Assembly: GCA_030762895.1 (NCBI GenBank)
Contig: CM061066.1
Location: 114,360,715-114,424,714, forward strand
Direction: 5' to 3'
DNA: 64,000 nt
From: Sophora flavescens
Lineage: Eukaryota > Streptophyta > Magnoliopsida > Fabales > Fabaceae
The translations under genes were made by a program, and so were the position numbers. The notes under the pieces are model-generated. The model ran no database searches. It was given only the letters and a program-made list of their open reading frames with translations, and was not told the origin of the DNA. Each line of letters begins with the position of its first letter. Position 1 is the first letter of the stretch. Of the stretch, positions 33,871 through 47,300 are shown piece by piece.

Positions 33871-33912
33871 ATGTCCTTGAAATCCAAGGTTTTTCAAGAT
33901 TTTAGCTTCCGT
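33871..33912 (+). pseudogene. Possible gene start interrupted by an LTR
   Basis: After a CT-rich leader (33290-33380, then the LINE, then 33857-33870) an ATG opens MSLKSKVFQDFSFR before LTR sequence begins. The leader resembles a plant 5' UTR. The far side of the LTR insertion (42204 on) does not continue in a convincing frame. I do not recognise the protein and the call is tentative. Confidence 0.25.
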
Positions 33913-36900
33913 TGCGCCACCCCATTCCCAAGGTATCATATTTACGTAACATGTTATGAAAATTAAACTAAAAAAAATACTAATTTTGCTAGTTTCCTTC
34001 GAAAAACAACTTTGTTTTTATAACTCCTTAAACTTCTCAAAAATGGTGATAAATTTTTTTCCTTTTTCCTTTACTGTACACACACTCAAACACCAATAAA
34101 ATAATGTACATCACTATATATATATTACATATGCATCAAAGTTTTACAAAAGACCTTTTTCTTACCAGGTCACCATCTACTGTCACACATATTTTACATC
34201 AAACTGAAAACAACATAACTATGTCATAGTGGGAGTCTGAAAAACACTACTCAAAAGATGGCTCTCAGTAGCCACTAAGTCAGACTAACCTAAAATCCCA
34301 CTCTACCCAAAAAGACTACATCTTAAGCTGGTCACCACTACAGAAATCCATTGGAGAGTCCAGTATAAACTCCCCCACCTCCAGGAGGTGTATCTGGAGA
34401 GGATACAACAGCCCCCTCTCCAACAGCTGGAAATACTCCGTCATCTAAAGGAACATAGTCCGGATCAACCATCGGATCCTCCTCAGGGTCCTCCTCCATC
34501 TCCACATGTACATCATCTGGAATCAAGACTATAGGTGCAGGAGGTGACTTCGGTGCTACCTGCTGTAACGGATGAACGAAAGGAGGTGGTTGATGCTCCA
34601 GGTTTCCGTGTTGTACCAGATATCGTAGAATCATCCAAATGGGTGACAGTGAAACTTCAATCGTCTCCCTACTATGAATCAACTGCTGTGGTCCGTCTGC
34701 TACAGTACCTCGGAGTGTCCTCATGGGACCCGTGTAAGTAGCACTCCGAGCCCCTGGGTTAATCACCCAGGCGTTCCCTTGGTCAGCATTATCGAACATC
34801 AGGGCTCGAACCCCTGAGTAGTTCAGATCCGCTGTGCCCGGATCCATTTGAACGTAGATATATACATAGATTCCACATAATAGAGGAAACAACAAACAAA
34901 TATGCAAGAGTGAGTTACCAATATATGAGTCTTTATAAGACAACCCCATGCACGACACGCAAACAGCATATACCATATATTCACAGCATACAAAAATTAT
35001 TCAAAATAGTAGAATAATTTAATTCAAAGGGTTTCATACCCGATAGTCATCTTCATTTTATAAAAATGCTTGACACTTCAATATCCAGGCTCTATTTTGA
35101 TACCTAATCTCCGGAGATCCCACAACTTTCTGTTTTGTTTTGAGCTGATCAAGTTCTACACATGGCCCATTGTAAAAAAAATAAAACAATGTCCAAGAGA
35201 ACACATAACACACTGGTCACACACAGTACACCAAGGTTATTGTTAAAAAATGTAACTCATTGGCTCACACAGAATCCCAATGGTCACTGCGAACAATGGA
35301 GTTTATTGTCCATAGCCTATTGCATCACTCCGAATCACAATAGTTATCGCATAAAATTTGACACACAGTCCAGTAAAGATACATTGGCTCACACAGCATC
35401 CCAATGATCAAATGGAAACATAGTCCATAACAGATACGTTGATCCACTCAGGACTCAATGATCATAACACATGACACGTCTGCCAGCTATGCATGAGAAA
35501 AACTTTTATTCTTGTTTCGTTTTCTTTGTCGTAATAATCTTTCCTTGTCGAAGCACAATGCTAATGACCATGCTTAATTTTTTATTAAGACTTTCCATTT
35601 AAACAAACATAGGACACACAGTCCAAATGTTTTAAACTCAACACAGGACACACAGTCCGAGTGCTCAATCGCAAAGCCCTAAACCGATGCACCAGTCTTA
35701 GGCTCGCGGATATGAAACTCACATTTTCCACATAAAATTAGGACACACAGTCCCCAAAATCATTGCAGGACACTCAGTCCAATGACACAGATCCTTGATC
35801 TACGTGTCCACAGAACACTAGAACCCCGACGTCTCGGTTCCTAGGTTCATTTATACTCTTGTAAAACATTTCGCTCAGTGAAAAACAAATACAAAATAAA
35901 AGCTCCGAAAACTTATCCAAGTTTAACAAAATAATTTTACTGAATACAATTTTCTTACAGAAATCTTTTTTCTGTTAAAACGTTGATAAAACCTGAAAAT
36001 CGTTGATAAATTCCTTTTATTTCTAATTATTTCATTTTTGAAAATAATTTTCAATAAAATTTAACTTCCAAAAAGTATTTACTAATTCAACTCATAAATT
36101 CATAAAAATAAAATAATTATTTTTCTCAAAATAAATCAATAAAATTATGTTTATTACTTAAATAATTTCTCTGTCAGATGTAATTGTTCTGACTGCTATA
36201 TAACGTTATTTTCGGAACTTAACCACTTTAAATAACCTTTTATAATAAAATTGAATTTATTTTGGAAAAATTAGAGCCTGTGAAAAAATTTACAGTTTCG
36301 CCCTTACTATCACTTATTGACACATTTTTCACAAAATATTATTAAAATTAATAGTTTTTCCACTTTTCTCAAAATTTCCCAAATTAATTACTCTTATTAA
36401 TTATCCAAGCTTATTAAGGTTTTATCCTCAAATAAATTTTTAAACACTGACCAATGTCAGGTTTCTCAGGTCAACACTCAACAGCAGATAAATTTCAATC
36501 ACAGAATAGCATGACATATATCAATTCATGACATGCATCACAATTATAATATAACCAAATAATTATAATCACGTAAATCCACATATCACATAAATTCAAT
36601 TACTTAGGTAAGTATCTAATCAATCCAGCAATTAACAGTAAACAATGTAATATCCTAAGATATTTTTACAGAAAATTAACAAATGACTCCAACAATAGGC
36701 ATGTGATTATCTTAAACTCCTCGGGCATACTCCCCTTACCTTTTGTAGATTCGAACTAGCATATTCAAGTAATCTCCCTATCCCGATCCGATTCTCCTCC
36801 GTCCGCTTAAGTCAAACTAACTTGAACGATTCCTTCAAACGAATTGCAACCAAAATAAATCAAATCAAATAACAACATACTTAGATCATGAAAGTTAGGT

Positions 36901-37740
36901 TTCGTCCTCAACAAATTTTCTAGGTTAGGAAAGTTGAAAATTTGTTATCTTGGGGATTTATGATCGATAAGTAACTTAAACATGATTAAGTACTTAAACC
37001 AAGATCATGAACTAAGAACATGGAATAAAACTCATCTAGTTCCAAGAACTAGGGTTTCGGTTTTTCACAAAATAAAATGCTAGGGATTTTGAAATTTTAT
37101 CAACTCTGATTCAACAAACATAGATCACATAGAATTGGATTTAAGTGTTACAAGACAACATTTGAATCAAAAATCCATCCAATATTCATAGCTAGAGTTT
37201 CGGCCTTTATGAAACAAATAGGTTAGGGTTTGATTTTTGATCTTCTACTTACTTACATACAAGAACTATCAAGTTACTTAAGAGATTGAATCATGAATCA
37301 AGACATGAAAATGAAACAAAACCCATGAACTCCACTTTTTCATGGATTCGGCCCAGCTCAGAAAATTGGGAAGGAAATTTCTCATGATCATATTTTTCTA
37401 GATGATGAAAATAGAGATGATTATGAGATCATAGCAATTGGTTTCATGTCAAAAGGATTTTTCTAGAATTAGTTATGGATTTTTGAAGTTAGCTTCATGA
37501 ACTTTGAATGAAATGAAGAACTTGATGAACATAATCATAAATCCATAAAAGTTGTGAAGAGAAAGGCTTTAAATGACAAGATGAAGAGTTGTTACCTCTT
37601 AATGATCAAAGAAAAGGATGATCTTGATGATGTTCTTCACAAAATTCCTATGGTGTTCTTATGAGTTCTAAGGCAAAAAGCTTGAAGTTTGGAGAGAAAG
37701 ATGTCATGAAAATGAAAGAATGAAATTGCCTAAGTGTGTT
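33913..37740 (-). mobile_element. Gypsy LTR, minus strand (outer), 3' portion
   Basis: The left edge (TGCGCCACCCC) corresponds to an LTR 3' end. Homology to the LTRs at 1295-5506 and 37741-41626 runs through the GTTCGCGAGA-type block and the paired phrases around 35500-35860. It is split at 37740 by a solo LTR, and its 5' part resumes at 41632-42203. Flanking TCCGT (33908-33912) and TCTGT (42204-42208) may be a decayed TSD. No primer site or polypurine tract adjoins either end, so it is a solo LTR of about 4.4 kb. A candidate splice donor is at 36740/36739. Confidence 0.75.
34338..34847 (-). CDS. LTR-embedded acidic ORF of the outer LTR
   Basis: 169 codons from the Met of MDPGTADL; the frame is open upstream to 34976. 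It shares with the ORF at 4556-5071 the segment preceding Met (VYxxVQMDP), FDNAD, AW, GA and SATYTGP near residue 45, and an acidic tail (EEDPEEDP). It ends about 425 bp before the LTR 3' end, against 435 bp in element A. The AG expected just before the ATG is AA here. Function is unknown; its conservation between diverged LTRs suggests past selection. Confidence 0.6.
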   Translation of the reverse strand: MDPGTADLNYSGVRALMFDNADQGNAWVINPGARSATYTGPMRTLRGTVADGPQQLIHSRETIEVSLSPIWMILRYLVQHGNLEHQPPPFVHPLQQVAPKSPPAPIVLIPDDVHVEMEEDPEEDPMVDPDYVPLDDGVFPAVGEGAVVSSPDTPPGGGGVYTGLSNGFL

Positions 37741-40700
37741 TGTAACGCCATGTTTTTCCTATGCTTCTGTAGCAGTAAATACATATTTATATGTATTTAT
37801 ATTCGACAAATCCAGAGAATGATTTTAAATAAATTAAAATCATTTTCTTGTGTTGTTTTATCATATCAAGTCACGGTTAAATTTTCGGTTGAAAATTCAG
37901 ACAAAAGTCGATCTGCGTTTTCACTGCTGGTACAAGTTTACTGAGCAGAAAACCTAATTTTGACCCGTGAACGAAACGGTTAGTGTTTTATGATGTTTTG
38001 TAGGATATTGGTAATTTTCGAAAATTTGAGTTCGGAAATAAAATATAATATTTATTCCTGGCTAAATACAATCGGAAACTTGAACCGGTTATACAATGGA
38101 GCAGAATAGGAGACATAAAAGGCTTGAGGTGAGATGAGGGAGTGAGGTGACTCACTAGAGGTATGGCCTAAGCTACCTCCTAAAAAGTGGTCATGATGAC
38201 ACTTTTTGAAATATAACATATTATATTCTAAAAACACATTTTTCTCTCTCTTCTCAAACCAAACAAGGCACAAGATCAAAACTTGCCCTCCAAACTCGTT
38301 CCTCTCTCCTCAATTTTGTGCCTCTCTCAACCCTCTATAAATACCCATTTCATTTCTTCACTTCATCACTTTCTTACTTCTTCCTTTCTCTTCTAACTTC
38401 AAACATTTAAAGCTTTCATTTTTACTTGTCTTTTTACTTCAAGTTCTTCATCAAAGTTCTTCCTAACACTAAGGGTAATACTCTCATGTAAATATTTTTA
38501 CAAGTTTCTTCTTTTATTTCATAGTTTACTTTATGTGTCCTTTATGTGCTTTAAACTTCCAAAATCTCTCTAAAATGGTAGAAAACTCCTTTTGAGTTGC
38601 AACCAAATTCTATAGTCTTTTATTTACTTTTGTTTTATCATACTAAGAGTTTGTGTAAAACAAAAATTTCTAACTCCCTTTTCCTATGATGGCCGAATCT
38701 ACCCCTTAATGGCCGAGGATGTTTTGTTTTCATTTTCCAATATGATCATGGACTTGAGCTCCTTAATACATTTGGATGCTAAGTCTAAGAGATTGGAAAG
38801 TTTAAAGATTTCTAGCTTGTTTATCCTACGATGGTTGTGAACCTAGGATGTTTTATTTTCAATTTCCAATATGATCATGGACTTAAGCTCCTTAATACAT
38901 TTGGATGCTAAGTCTAAGAGATTGGAAAGTTTAAAGATTTCTAGCTTGTTTATCCTATGATGGTTGTGAACCTAGGATGTTTTGTTTTCATTTTCCAATA
39001 TGATCATGGACTTGAGATCCTTAATACATTTGGATGCTAAGTCTAAGAGATTGGAAAGTATAAAGATTTCTAGCCTATTTATCCTATGATGGCCGAACCT
39101 ATGTGGTTGTGGACCTAGGATGCCTTATTCCAACTTTCCAAATATGATCATGAGTTTAGACTTCTTGGTATCTTTGAACGCTAAATCTAAGAGCCTAGAA
39201 TGGATGGAAATTTCTAGCCTACTTATGCTAAAGAGGCCGAAACCCTAAGCATGGATTTAGTGGGATTTTTGTTCTATCTTTGTAAAGTGAACCTTGGTTA
39301 TGAACTCTTAACACTTAAGGATCATTAATCCATTAGTTGTATTCTTTGTTTGAAAACCTCTAACCCTATTTTATGCCATGGCCGAACCTATACTCTCTTG
39401 GTTTAGTGTTCTTGGTTAACTTTTAACTTGTGGTATTGTGTTCATAAACCTAGACATTCATCTCGAAGTAAGCAAGGACGTTCGTGGTTCGATACTTCAA
39501 ACAACAAGCACTTTAACCTTCACCAAAGGTAAGGGGAGCTTGCCTGAGGGATACTCAATAATTGTGTGCATGTGTGTATGTGAATTATTTGATTTATCTG
39601 GATCGTGTTATAATATTGGAATCAATGTTTGAATGATTTATATACATGAACTATTGTGGTGACTTTCTGATGTTGATTTCTTACTTGATTATTTACTTGA
39701 CTGAAGTATGATGAATCATATATGTCATGGACTGTTATTAACTGTTATACTGTTGACTGATATTATATTGATGATTGATTGATGCCTGATAAGCCTGACA
39801 TTCGTTGGTGCTCAAATAACTATGAGAATAAAATCCTTAATAAGCTTTATGAGATCTTGAAACAAAGATATTTCTTTTGGAAATTTTATTTGATTAAATA
39901 ATATGATTTGGAAACAAAATATTCAAGTAATGTATTTATTTTGATAGATGAGATTTTTAGAACATGTGTTGAAATATTTTTAAGTTAAAGGAAAGCTACC
40001 TTCTCAATAATAAGAATTTTACACAAGAGAATATCTTTTAGAGACGTGTGTTTTATGAAAGAAAAACCTTTGAGAAATATTTGAATTTATTCTATTTAGA
40101 AATGATTTTAAGAAAAAGATTTGATGAAGTGTTAAAGTGTTTTGGAAAAATGAAAGGATTTCAAAAGAAAGTAGTTTTCCTATAAATGTTTTATAAATGA
40201 TTTTCTCAAGGAAAGGATTTCCTACTAAATGCTTTGAAAATATTCCGATAACTTGGATAGGTTACCGAGGTTTTATTTTGGTATTTTTGTTTCACTGAAC
40301 GAAAAGTAAGAATATGTGGAAATCGAATCTAGTTCGCGAGACATTGCTTCTAGTATTCTATAACGTGCACGTTGATCTTTGATCCGTGTCAAGTATTGTA
40401 TCCCGAGAGTCTTAATCATGGTGTTATGGACTAAAAGTCCTAATCATGTTGAAACAAAACCTGGATAAAATTGTAAGATGTTTTCTATAACCACAAGCCC
40501 AAGACTGGTGCATCGGTCTAAGGTGTGGTGATTGAGCACTCGGACTGCATGTCCCGTGTTGATGTTGAATAATTTCAAATGATGAAAATTATGGAAAGTC
40601 GTTAGCTTTTGAGCTTCGACAACGAATGAGAATGAACACAAAGAAAATATCGAGAACAAAAATGTTTTACATTTGCATTTATGGCAGACGTGCCCGACGT

Positions 40701-41626
40701 GGTTTAATGTGAGACCTTAATAGAAAGGGTATCATGTGACGATGTATTATCGTTGTTCTCAAAAGGGACAATGAGACGATGTACGTGTGTCGTTGTGCCT
40801 AAATGGACAATGAGACGATGTACATATCGTTGTGCTTAAATGGATAATGAGACGATGTATTATCGTTGTGCTTAAGCTAGCCAATGAGACGATGTATCGA
40901 GCCTGATAAACTCATTTTGAGGATGTTGGGATCTCCAGAGATTAAGCTTTAGAGCCTGAATATTGAAGTGTCATGCATAATCTTCATAAAAGCTGATTGT
41001 ACGGGTATGAAACCCATTTATATAATACTTGTTGATTCATCTAATAATATTTGGTAATTGCTAATATGTTGATGTGATGCATGTATAGTGCATATGGTTA
41101 TTGTGTCCAATCCATATATTGGTGTCTCACCCTCACAAATATATCAGGTTTCTTCTGGTTTTGCTGTTGTACCTTGGTACTCTAGTACCGATGGTGCAGA
41201 GGAGTCTTCCTAAGTAGCTCGAAGACTTAGTTTTAAATGGTTGAAGGAGTATTCTGATTGGGGGATGGCCACGGGGGTCTCTCCAATGAATATTTGATAG
41301 AGTGACCAGCTTAGGAGTCTGGGTTGGGTCATATATCTGAAGAGGTCGGTAAATGTAGTGTTATATGTATCAGTCTGTAGTTTACGCTTTTCCCTTCGAA
41401 TTTTGAAACTTTTGAGAGATGTTGTACGTTATGGCGACTTTGTTCCAAATGCGACTTTGCTATTTAAATGTATGTATTTTGGTTTCAGAGTTATCCATAG
41501 AAGAAAATTTTTTATACCCCAGTTTTCTGACTTGAAAGAAAATAATTTCCCGAAAAACAACCAGCAAACTATCTTTTAATTTAAACCCGCGTGTGTTACG
41601 TAGTAATGCCTAGTGGGGGTGTTACA
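37741..41626 (+). mobile_element. Solo gypsy LTR, plus strand (inner)
   Basis: 3.89 kb from TGTAACGCCATG to GTGTTACA, flanked by the 5-bp duplication GTGTT (37736-37740 and 41627-41631). No internal domain is present, so it is a solo LTR produced by LTR-LTR recombination. It contains a TATA box (38336-38343), three to four copies of a roughly 128-bp repeat (about 38690-39180) and a candidate splice donor CAAAG/GTAAGGGG at 39528/39529. The acidic ORF is degenerate in this copy. Confidence 0.88.
38690..39180. repeat. Roughly 128-bp tandem repeat inside the solo LTR
   Basis: The phrase CCAATATGATCATGGACTTG recurs near 38737, 38867, 38995 and, altered, 39139, each followed by GATGCTAAGTCTAAGAGATTGG. 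A related two-copy repeat lies in the element A LTR at 2560-2830, so the repeat predates the split of these families. Confidence 0.85.
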
Positions 41627-41631
41627 GTGTT

Positions 41632-42203
41632 ATGATGAAGGAGCCGTGGGTTTGGGGGGTAATTTGGTCAAAAATTACAATGACATGGCTTGCAAAATTC
41701 ATGGAAAACTAGGGGTAAAATTGTCCTTTCCATGCAAATATATCCTATTGTCATAAATGCGCCATTATGACTCGGATAGGATCATCATAAATGCTCGTCA
41801 CATCAATCACATCAGTCCTCTCAGCTCCGTTGCTGACTCTCTGATTCATCTGACGCAGGTTTTCCTAGAGATATCTCGACGTTTTCGCCCGCAGCAAATA
41901 TAATATTTTAATTTTACGCTAAATTTTTAAAAACTTCCAGTATCATAGCAAATACGATAGAAACATTTTTTATCTCGTTCACGAATTAAAATTAGATTTT
42001 CTGAGCAGTAAACTTTATTTGTCAGTGAAAACGCAGACCGGGTTCCGTCTGAATTTTCAACCCAAAATTTTATCGTAACCCTAAGATATAAAACATGACG
42101 TGAAAATAACAGTGGTTTACCCAAAATCATTTTGAGTCTCAAAAAAAAATATTTATAAATTTATTACCGATATTTGAAAACAGCGAAAAATCGGGGTGTT
42201 ACA
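41632..42203 (-). mobile_element. Gypsy LTR, minus strand (outer), 5' portion
   Basis: The right edge is the complement of TGTAACACCCCGATTTTTCG, a typical LTR start, and 41940-42120 matches the complement of the LTR head seen at 37860-37960 (TTTTCRGTTGAAAATTCAG-like). It is the continuation of the LTR interrupted at 37740. Confidence 0.75.
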
Positions 42204-42690
42204 TCTGTGGTGGCAATGGCCACTCCTTTAGCAGGTCATGAAGTAGAACGACATACCCTGGTACTTGACCGAAAAGACCAGGCCAGGCCACAACGATGCT
42301 TGACAATATCGCCTTGGGACTCCGGTCATCATTGCAGCAGGCCATGAAGCCTCGGATAATGGCGTTTATCTGTTTTCCATAAGACTTTGGACCATTGTTT
42401 GGAATCGGAAGGAACGCAATCCACAAATTTGTGCACCCTAAAGCACAGCAAGTGCTCGATCAAATGTCTAGAGGGTGAGGAGGCCGATGCTGCAGTGATA
42501 AACTTCAATTCATGTTCAGTGATTCAAAAACCAGTAACAATATTGGGTAGAAGCTTTTTCCTATCGTCTCTAAACTTAGTTATGTGCTGAGGTCAAGTTT
42601 TTTATTTTAATTTATAATTTATAATATGCATATTAACTAACCAATTATGAGTATTTTTTATCAATAATCAATTAGGAGTATGTATGAATT
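42204..42690. other. Unassigned unique sequence
   Basis: A minus-strand frame (42426-42199) contains NNGPKSYGKQINAIIRGFMA and SIVVAWPGLFGQVPGY, with a further open stretch upstream near 42480-42590. It looks protein-coding in origin, but the frame is broken and I do not recognise it. Confidence 0.3.
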
Positions 42691-44008
42691 ATTCTAACTC
42701 CAATAGAAAAGAACCATCCTTAGTCTAAATATCTAAAAATATAGCACAAAATAGGTGCTACTTTGAATTTTGAACTCAAGTTTGCAGCTACCTCGCTGCT
42801 GTTCATTGGTTTGGTTCGGGTTTTCGTGTAAAAATTATCAAAACTGAACCAACCATTTTTTATTGGTTCAGATTTTTTTCTCATATAAAATCTAACTAAA
42901 CCAATCCGTTACACCCCCAAGAACATAGCAGTTTGTGCAGGAAAGAGCTTAAAGGAAAATCATTTTTTTAAACGTTAAGAATGGCCATGTTTTGTTGTTT
43001 TTTTTCCTTTCAGATTTGGACCGTGGGTTTAAAACAAACCTGTGACAAACATGGGCTAAGCAAGATTAAAAAAATGGGCCAAGAGCATGAAGAAATAGTT
43101 TTTTTCCCTTCAATTTTGGCATTTGTTAAATTTTTAATCTCTTTTTTAATATTAAATGAGAGTTACAAAAATAAACACCCATATAAAATTGGGTGTTGAC
43201 AACTAGTATCAGATTTTAATAATAATAATAATTTGTATTCTTTATTTTTATATTTAATTTTATTTATCCATTTTATGTAAAAATTCCACTAGTTTGACCA
43301 CAAATTTTTAATTCTTGTTGACTCGTCTTAAAAAAGAATATTGTGACGTCAATCATTCAATTCAAAGAATAATATATAGTGTATAAGGTAGAAAACCGTT
43401 CAAAACGTTTTGACTCCATTTAATGCTTTTGTTCTATAAAAATATCAGTTTTTGTGAAATCGTAAGGTATTATTTCAACACCAAACAAGGATCATATCCA
43501 AATTTCTATATTGTTAATTCTGTTCTAGCAATGGCAAGCAACTCTCTCAAGTTTACTCTGGTGATCGTTTTCCTCCTGGCTATGGTTCTCTCCCCCACTT
43601 CACCTTGTGATGCTATACGCATTCCAATAGGCGGTAAGATCGTCCTATTTAATTACAAATACATACATGTTCGTTGTTCAATAAGATATTATAAAAAAGT
43701 TTCAATTAATATGGTCTCATGGTTTTCAGTTATTATGAACTCATAAATTCCATTTTTCTATATACACGGGTGGAGAAATTTGCTGCCATTGTTGTAGCTC
43801 TCAAATACAAAATCAATCTACGGGTCAATTCTCATGACGAGGAAAGCATGCCCAAAGATAATAATTACTATGTTTTGTTTGAATAAGAGGACTCTAATGT
43901 ATTCTCACTACATATTTTGGAATTGAAATGTGATTAAGAACCCCTCATAATGGAATTTAATTTTCCTATATATGTCTCTTTTACCCTAACCTATGGAATT
44001 ATTTGATT

Positions 44009-44054
<46 letters not shown>

Positions 44055-44303
44055 TAATGAGAAATCTTGACCATATAATCATAAGTGGACGATAAAGATT
44101 AAAAGTTGTTTACCACTTGAAAAAGACTTCCTATAAAAATAATTATATGTTTTTGTTGGGTATTTAATTTAAATTTAAATAATTAGTTTTTAATTTTAGT
44201 TATAGATTTCTTTGCATTTCTTTTAAAGTATTTATTTCCATTTATTACAATCATAGTTTAAAAAAAAGTTCATTACAGGTGTTTCAACCTGTGAAGTGTG
44301 AAC
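42691..44303 (+). repeat. Segmental duplication, copy 2
   Basis: Direct repeat of 14503-16210. Its right end is cut by the insertion of gypsy element C at 44304, so the duplicated block may continue beyond that element outside the window. Confidence 0.85.
43531..43837 (+). pseudogene. Small secreted Cys-rich peptide gene, copy 2 (exon 2 deleted in part)
   Basis: Exon 1 (43531-43633) is intact: MASNSLKFTLVIVFLLAMVL, then SPTSPCDAIR, a good signal peptide with a likely cut before DAI, and it ends at donor GCG/GTAAGA. Compared with copy 1, about 53 bp spanning the intron acceptor and the first part of exon 2 are missing, removing three of the Cys residues. What remains encodes GGEICCHCCSS and stops at 43835-43837. 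Without a proper acceptor, read-through would add intron-coded residues. So copy 2 has the good start and copy 1 the good mature part. Confidence 0.6.
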
Positions 44304-47300
44304 TGAGACACCCCGTTGTACCCCGGTGTTTTATTAGATTAAAGCCTTCTTAATTAATTTCTTAATCGCGTGCTTAGCATGAAAAATACGTAAAAGATAA
44401 AACTTAAGTTAAATAACATACAACTTTTTGTTAATCAAAAACAACACACCATATTTAGGTTATACATACACACATAAGTCATATAAACATATTACAAAAC
44501 ACTGTAGAGGATATCCTCTCAATAAGATCCCTAACAGGCATATACTTAACAAAAGTCATACTTAGCGTAAAATATAAAAATACTTCTTAGACACACTGGT
44601 CATACTGTCTATACTCTAATCACCATGGGTCACAGCTCGACCTCCTGCCTCTGGTTCGTAAGGAGTTCCATCCAACTCCTCAACAAGCTCTGTTTCATAC
44701 AGAGTTTCGTCTAGCTCCTCGGCAACATATTCCATCATCGGGACTTCTAACGTAAATAAAGTAGACACACAAAAATACAGAAATATAGGGGATAAGAAGC
44801 AATTCTATCATCAAAAAGTGGAACAGAGTCATAGTATATAATATAACAAAAGTGACAGACAAACATTACTCTAAATCAACCATCATCCATAATTCAATAT
44901 ATATCATCATATACCCTCAACTCATGCAATCTAACACTTTATGCTGATGCGACCACTACCAATTCCTTCACACATTCCTCGTTGGGAATATCAGTCAGTT
45001 GTTTAAGCGACGGGTTCCAAATTCCCGGTGCACATTCTCTTCGATAGTGAGAATGCTCACGCAAAGCAATGACACTATAGCTGCACGATTATCCCGGTGC
45101 ACACCTTGTCCACTCCCGAGAGTGCTCATGAAATTCAATGACACTATAACTGCACAACCTATATCTAGGGTGGAACGGTCTAGCGAGAACTCCTGACCTC
45201 GTGTATTCCAAATACACGGTTGTGAACAACAATGCAAACATATGAATCTCACCAACCCACATTAATAACAACCTAGTGCCTTAACTTTCCATCAAAGCCT
45301 CAAAGCATATTCTATATCACAACTCCTCTTTGAAATAGTTGGTTTAGGCTAGGCACCTCTTAATCACCATCATTCTCACACCCAAACAATTATCTCCCGA
45401 GCAATATATGTCTTTGCTTAAAATCCACTAAGCACAATATTAAAACTAGGCAGATCATGCATAACACAATATCAACAACATATTCCAATATCACCAAAAT
45501 AACACAATATCAATTCAATAATGTTAATAAAGTCAAATCAACCATAAACAATATAAAATCATCCTAACGTCGATAAACCCACAATCCCCAGATCATCATT
45601 GATTTTTCAGAAAAGCATTCAACGTGATTTTGGTCTTGTCGATTACTCGACCACTAGTAGGGTTTAGGTCGCCCTACACAATTATTATATAATATACTAC
45701 TTATCGATTCCGACGGTAGATTGGTTCTTTCCCCCACCTGAGTTATCACCGGAATCCCGAATCCGACGTTCGTCGTTTTCACACCACACGTATTCCTCCT
45801 TCAACCAAACAACACAATCAACAAATTAATCAACAAAACCAACTATGCCCACTTTATGCTAGGTTCGGCCATTCAATTCCAATTAGGGCTTGGATCATTT
45901 TCTTATTCTAATCTTTTGGATACTAGTTCCTATAGTCTTAGATAGTTTAGATAAATTGTCATAACTTGAAAACATGAACAAAATATTCCAATCTCAATTT
46001 AGTTAAGTTTCGCCCTTGTATAGTAAAATAGGCTAGGAATTTCTTTTTGATTCACACTTTTGGATTTAGACTACTAAGACATTAGAGAGCATTAATCAAG
46101 TACTATATTTCACAAATTTAACAAAAACTTTTCAGCCTCTTTGCTCTAGGGTTTCGGCCCAAATTAAAAAGCTAAGCTAGGGATTTTTGTTGAACTTAAG
46201 CTCTTGGGTTTAGATAATAGAAGTATTAGAGGACTTAAATCAAGTACTAACTTTCAACAAAAGAAACAAAACATCAACCCATTTTTAACATTGGTTGCGG
46301 CCAAATAGGGTTCCATGAGGTTAGGGATTTTTTATTGAATTCAAACTCTTAGATTATGATCATATAGTTACTAGAGGGTTTAAAACAAACAATAGATTTC
46401 ACAAATGAATCAAAACTACCAAACCCATTTTCCAAATCAGTTTCATCTTCAACAAGAAAATAGGGAAGGAAAATGTTTTTGATTACATCCTCTTGGATAT
46501 TGAAAGTAGATATCATAACTATATCATAGAAATTAGTTTCACATTTTTATGATTTTTCTATAATTTTCTAGAATTATTTGAAGTTCTAGATCTAGGAATG
46601 TAAAATCATGAAATAGGAGGAAAATGACTTCAAGAAGGAGAAGAGATGATCAAGGATTATCATATTACCTTAAGTGATGAAGGAAATGGAAAGAAGATGA
46701 TGATCTTGATGAAGCTTTAACAAAGATGTCAACTTGGAGATCTTGAAGAACAATGGAGTTTATGTGTTTTTTGTGAAGAATGTGAAGAAAATGTAGAAGA
46801 TGAAGAGATGAATGGGAGGGGGGGCTGCGGCCTTGGGTATTTATAGGATAGTTTTTAGGCTTTGTTTGGTTCTTAGGTTTTAGATTAATGGGTCTTGTGA
46901 TTATTTAATTAATATATGATTAACTATTGTTAATAATTAACTTAACTAGGGTTACTTTGCTAACTATGGTTAATAAGCATGTGGCTCACATTAAATGAAG
47001 GTGTGTCTAATTTCATGTCCTCAAGAATTAACCATGGTTCCTTAACCACGGTTAAAATTTAACTAAACGTCGGTTAGGTTAAGCTTGTGGGTATTTTGGT
47101 CATTTCACTTGAAAATTCATGATCACTAAAATTTAAGGCCGGACTCCTTGTCCTCTCTACTACATTAATCCCTCCTAATACCTCAGCTCCATAGTAGACT
47201 CCGTCATTTACCCAACTTATCCCCCGATTTAGGTTTTACGTGTTTTCTTAACGATTATGCCCGAATAAAATAATATTAATTTCATTCCTAACGAATTTTT

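Noticed and set aside
42199..42590. Conserved host gene in the unique segment
   Set aside because: Only short broken frames; the motifs do not match a family I can name, so it is left as unassigned sequence.
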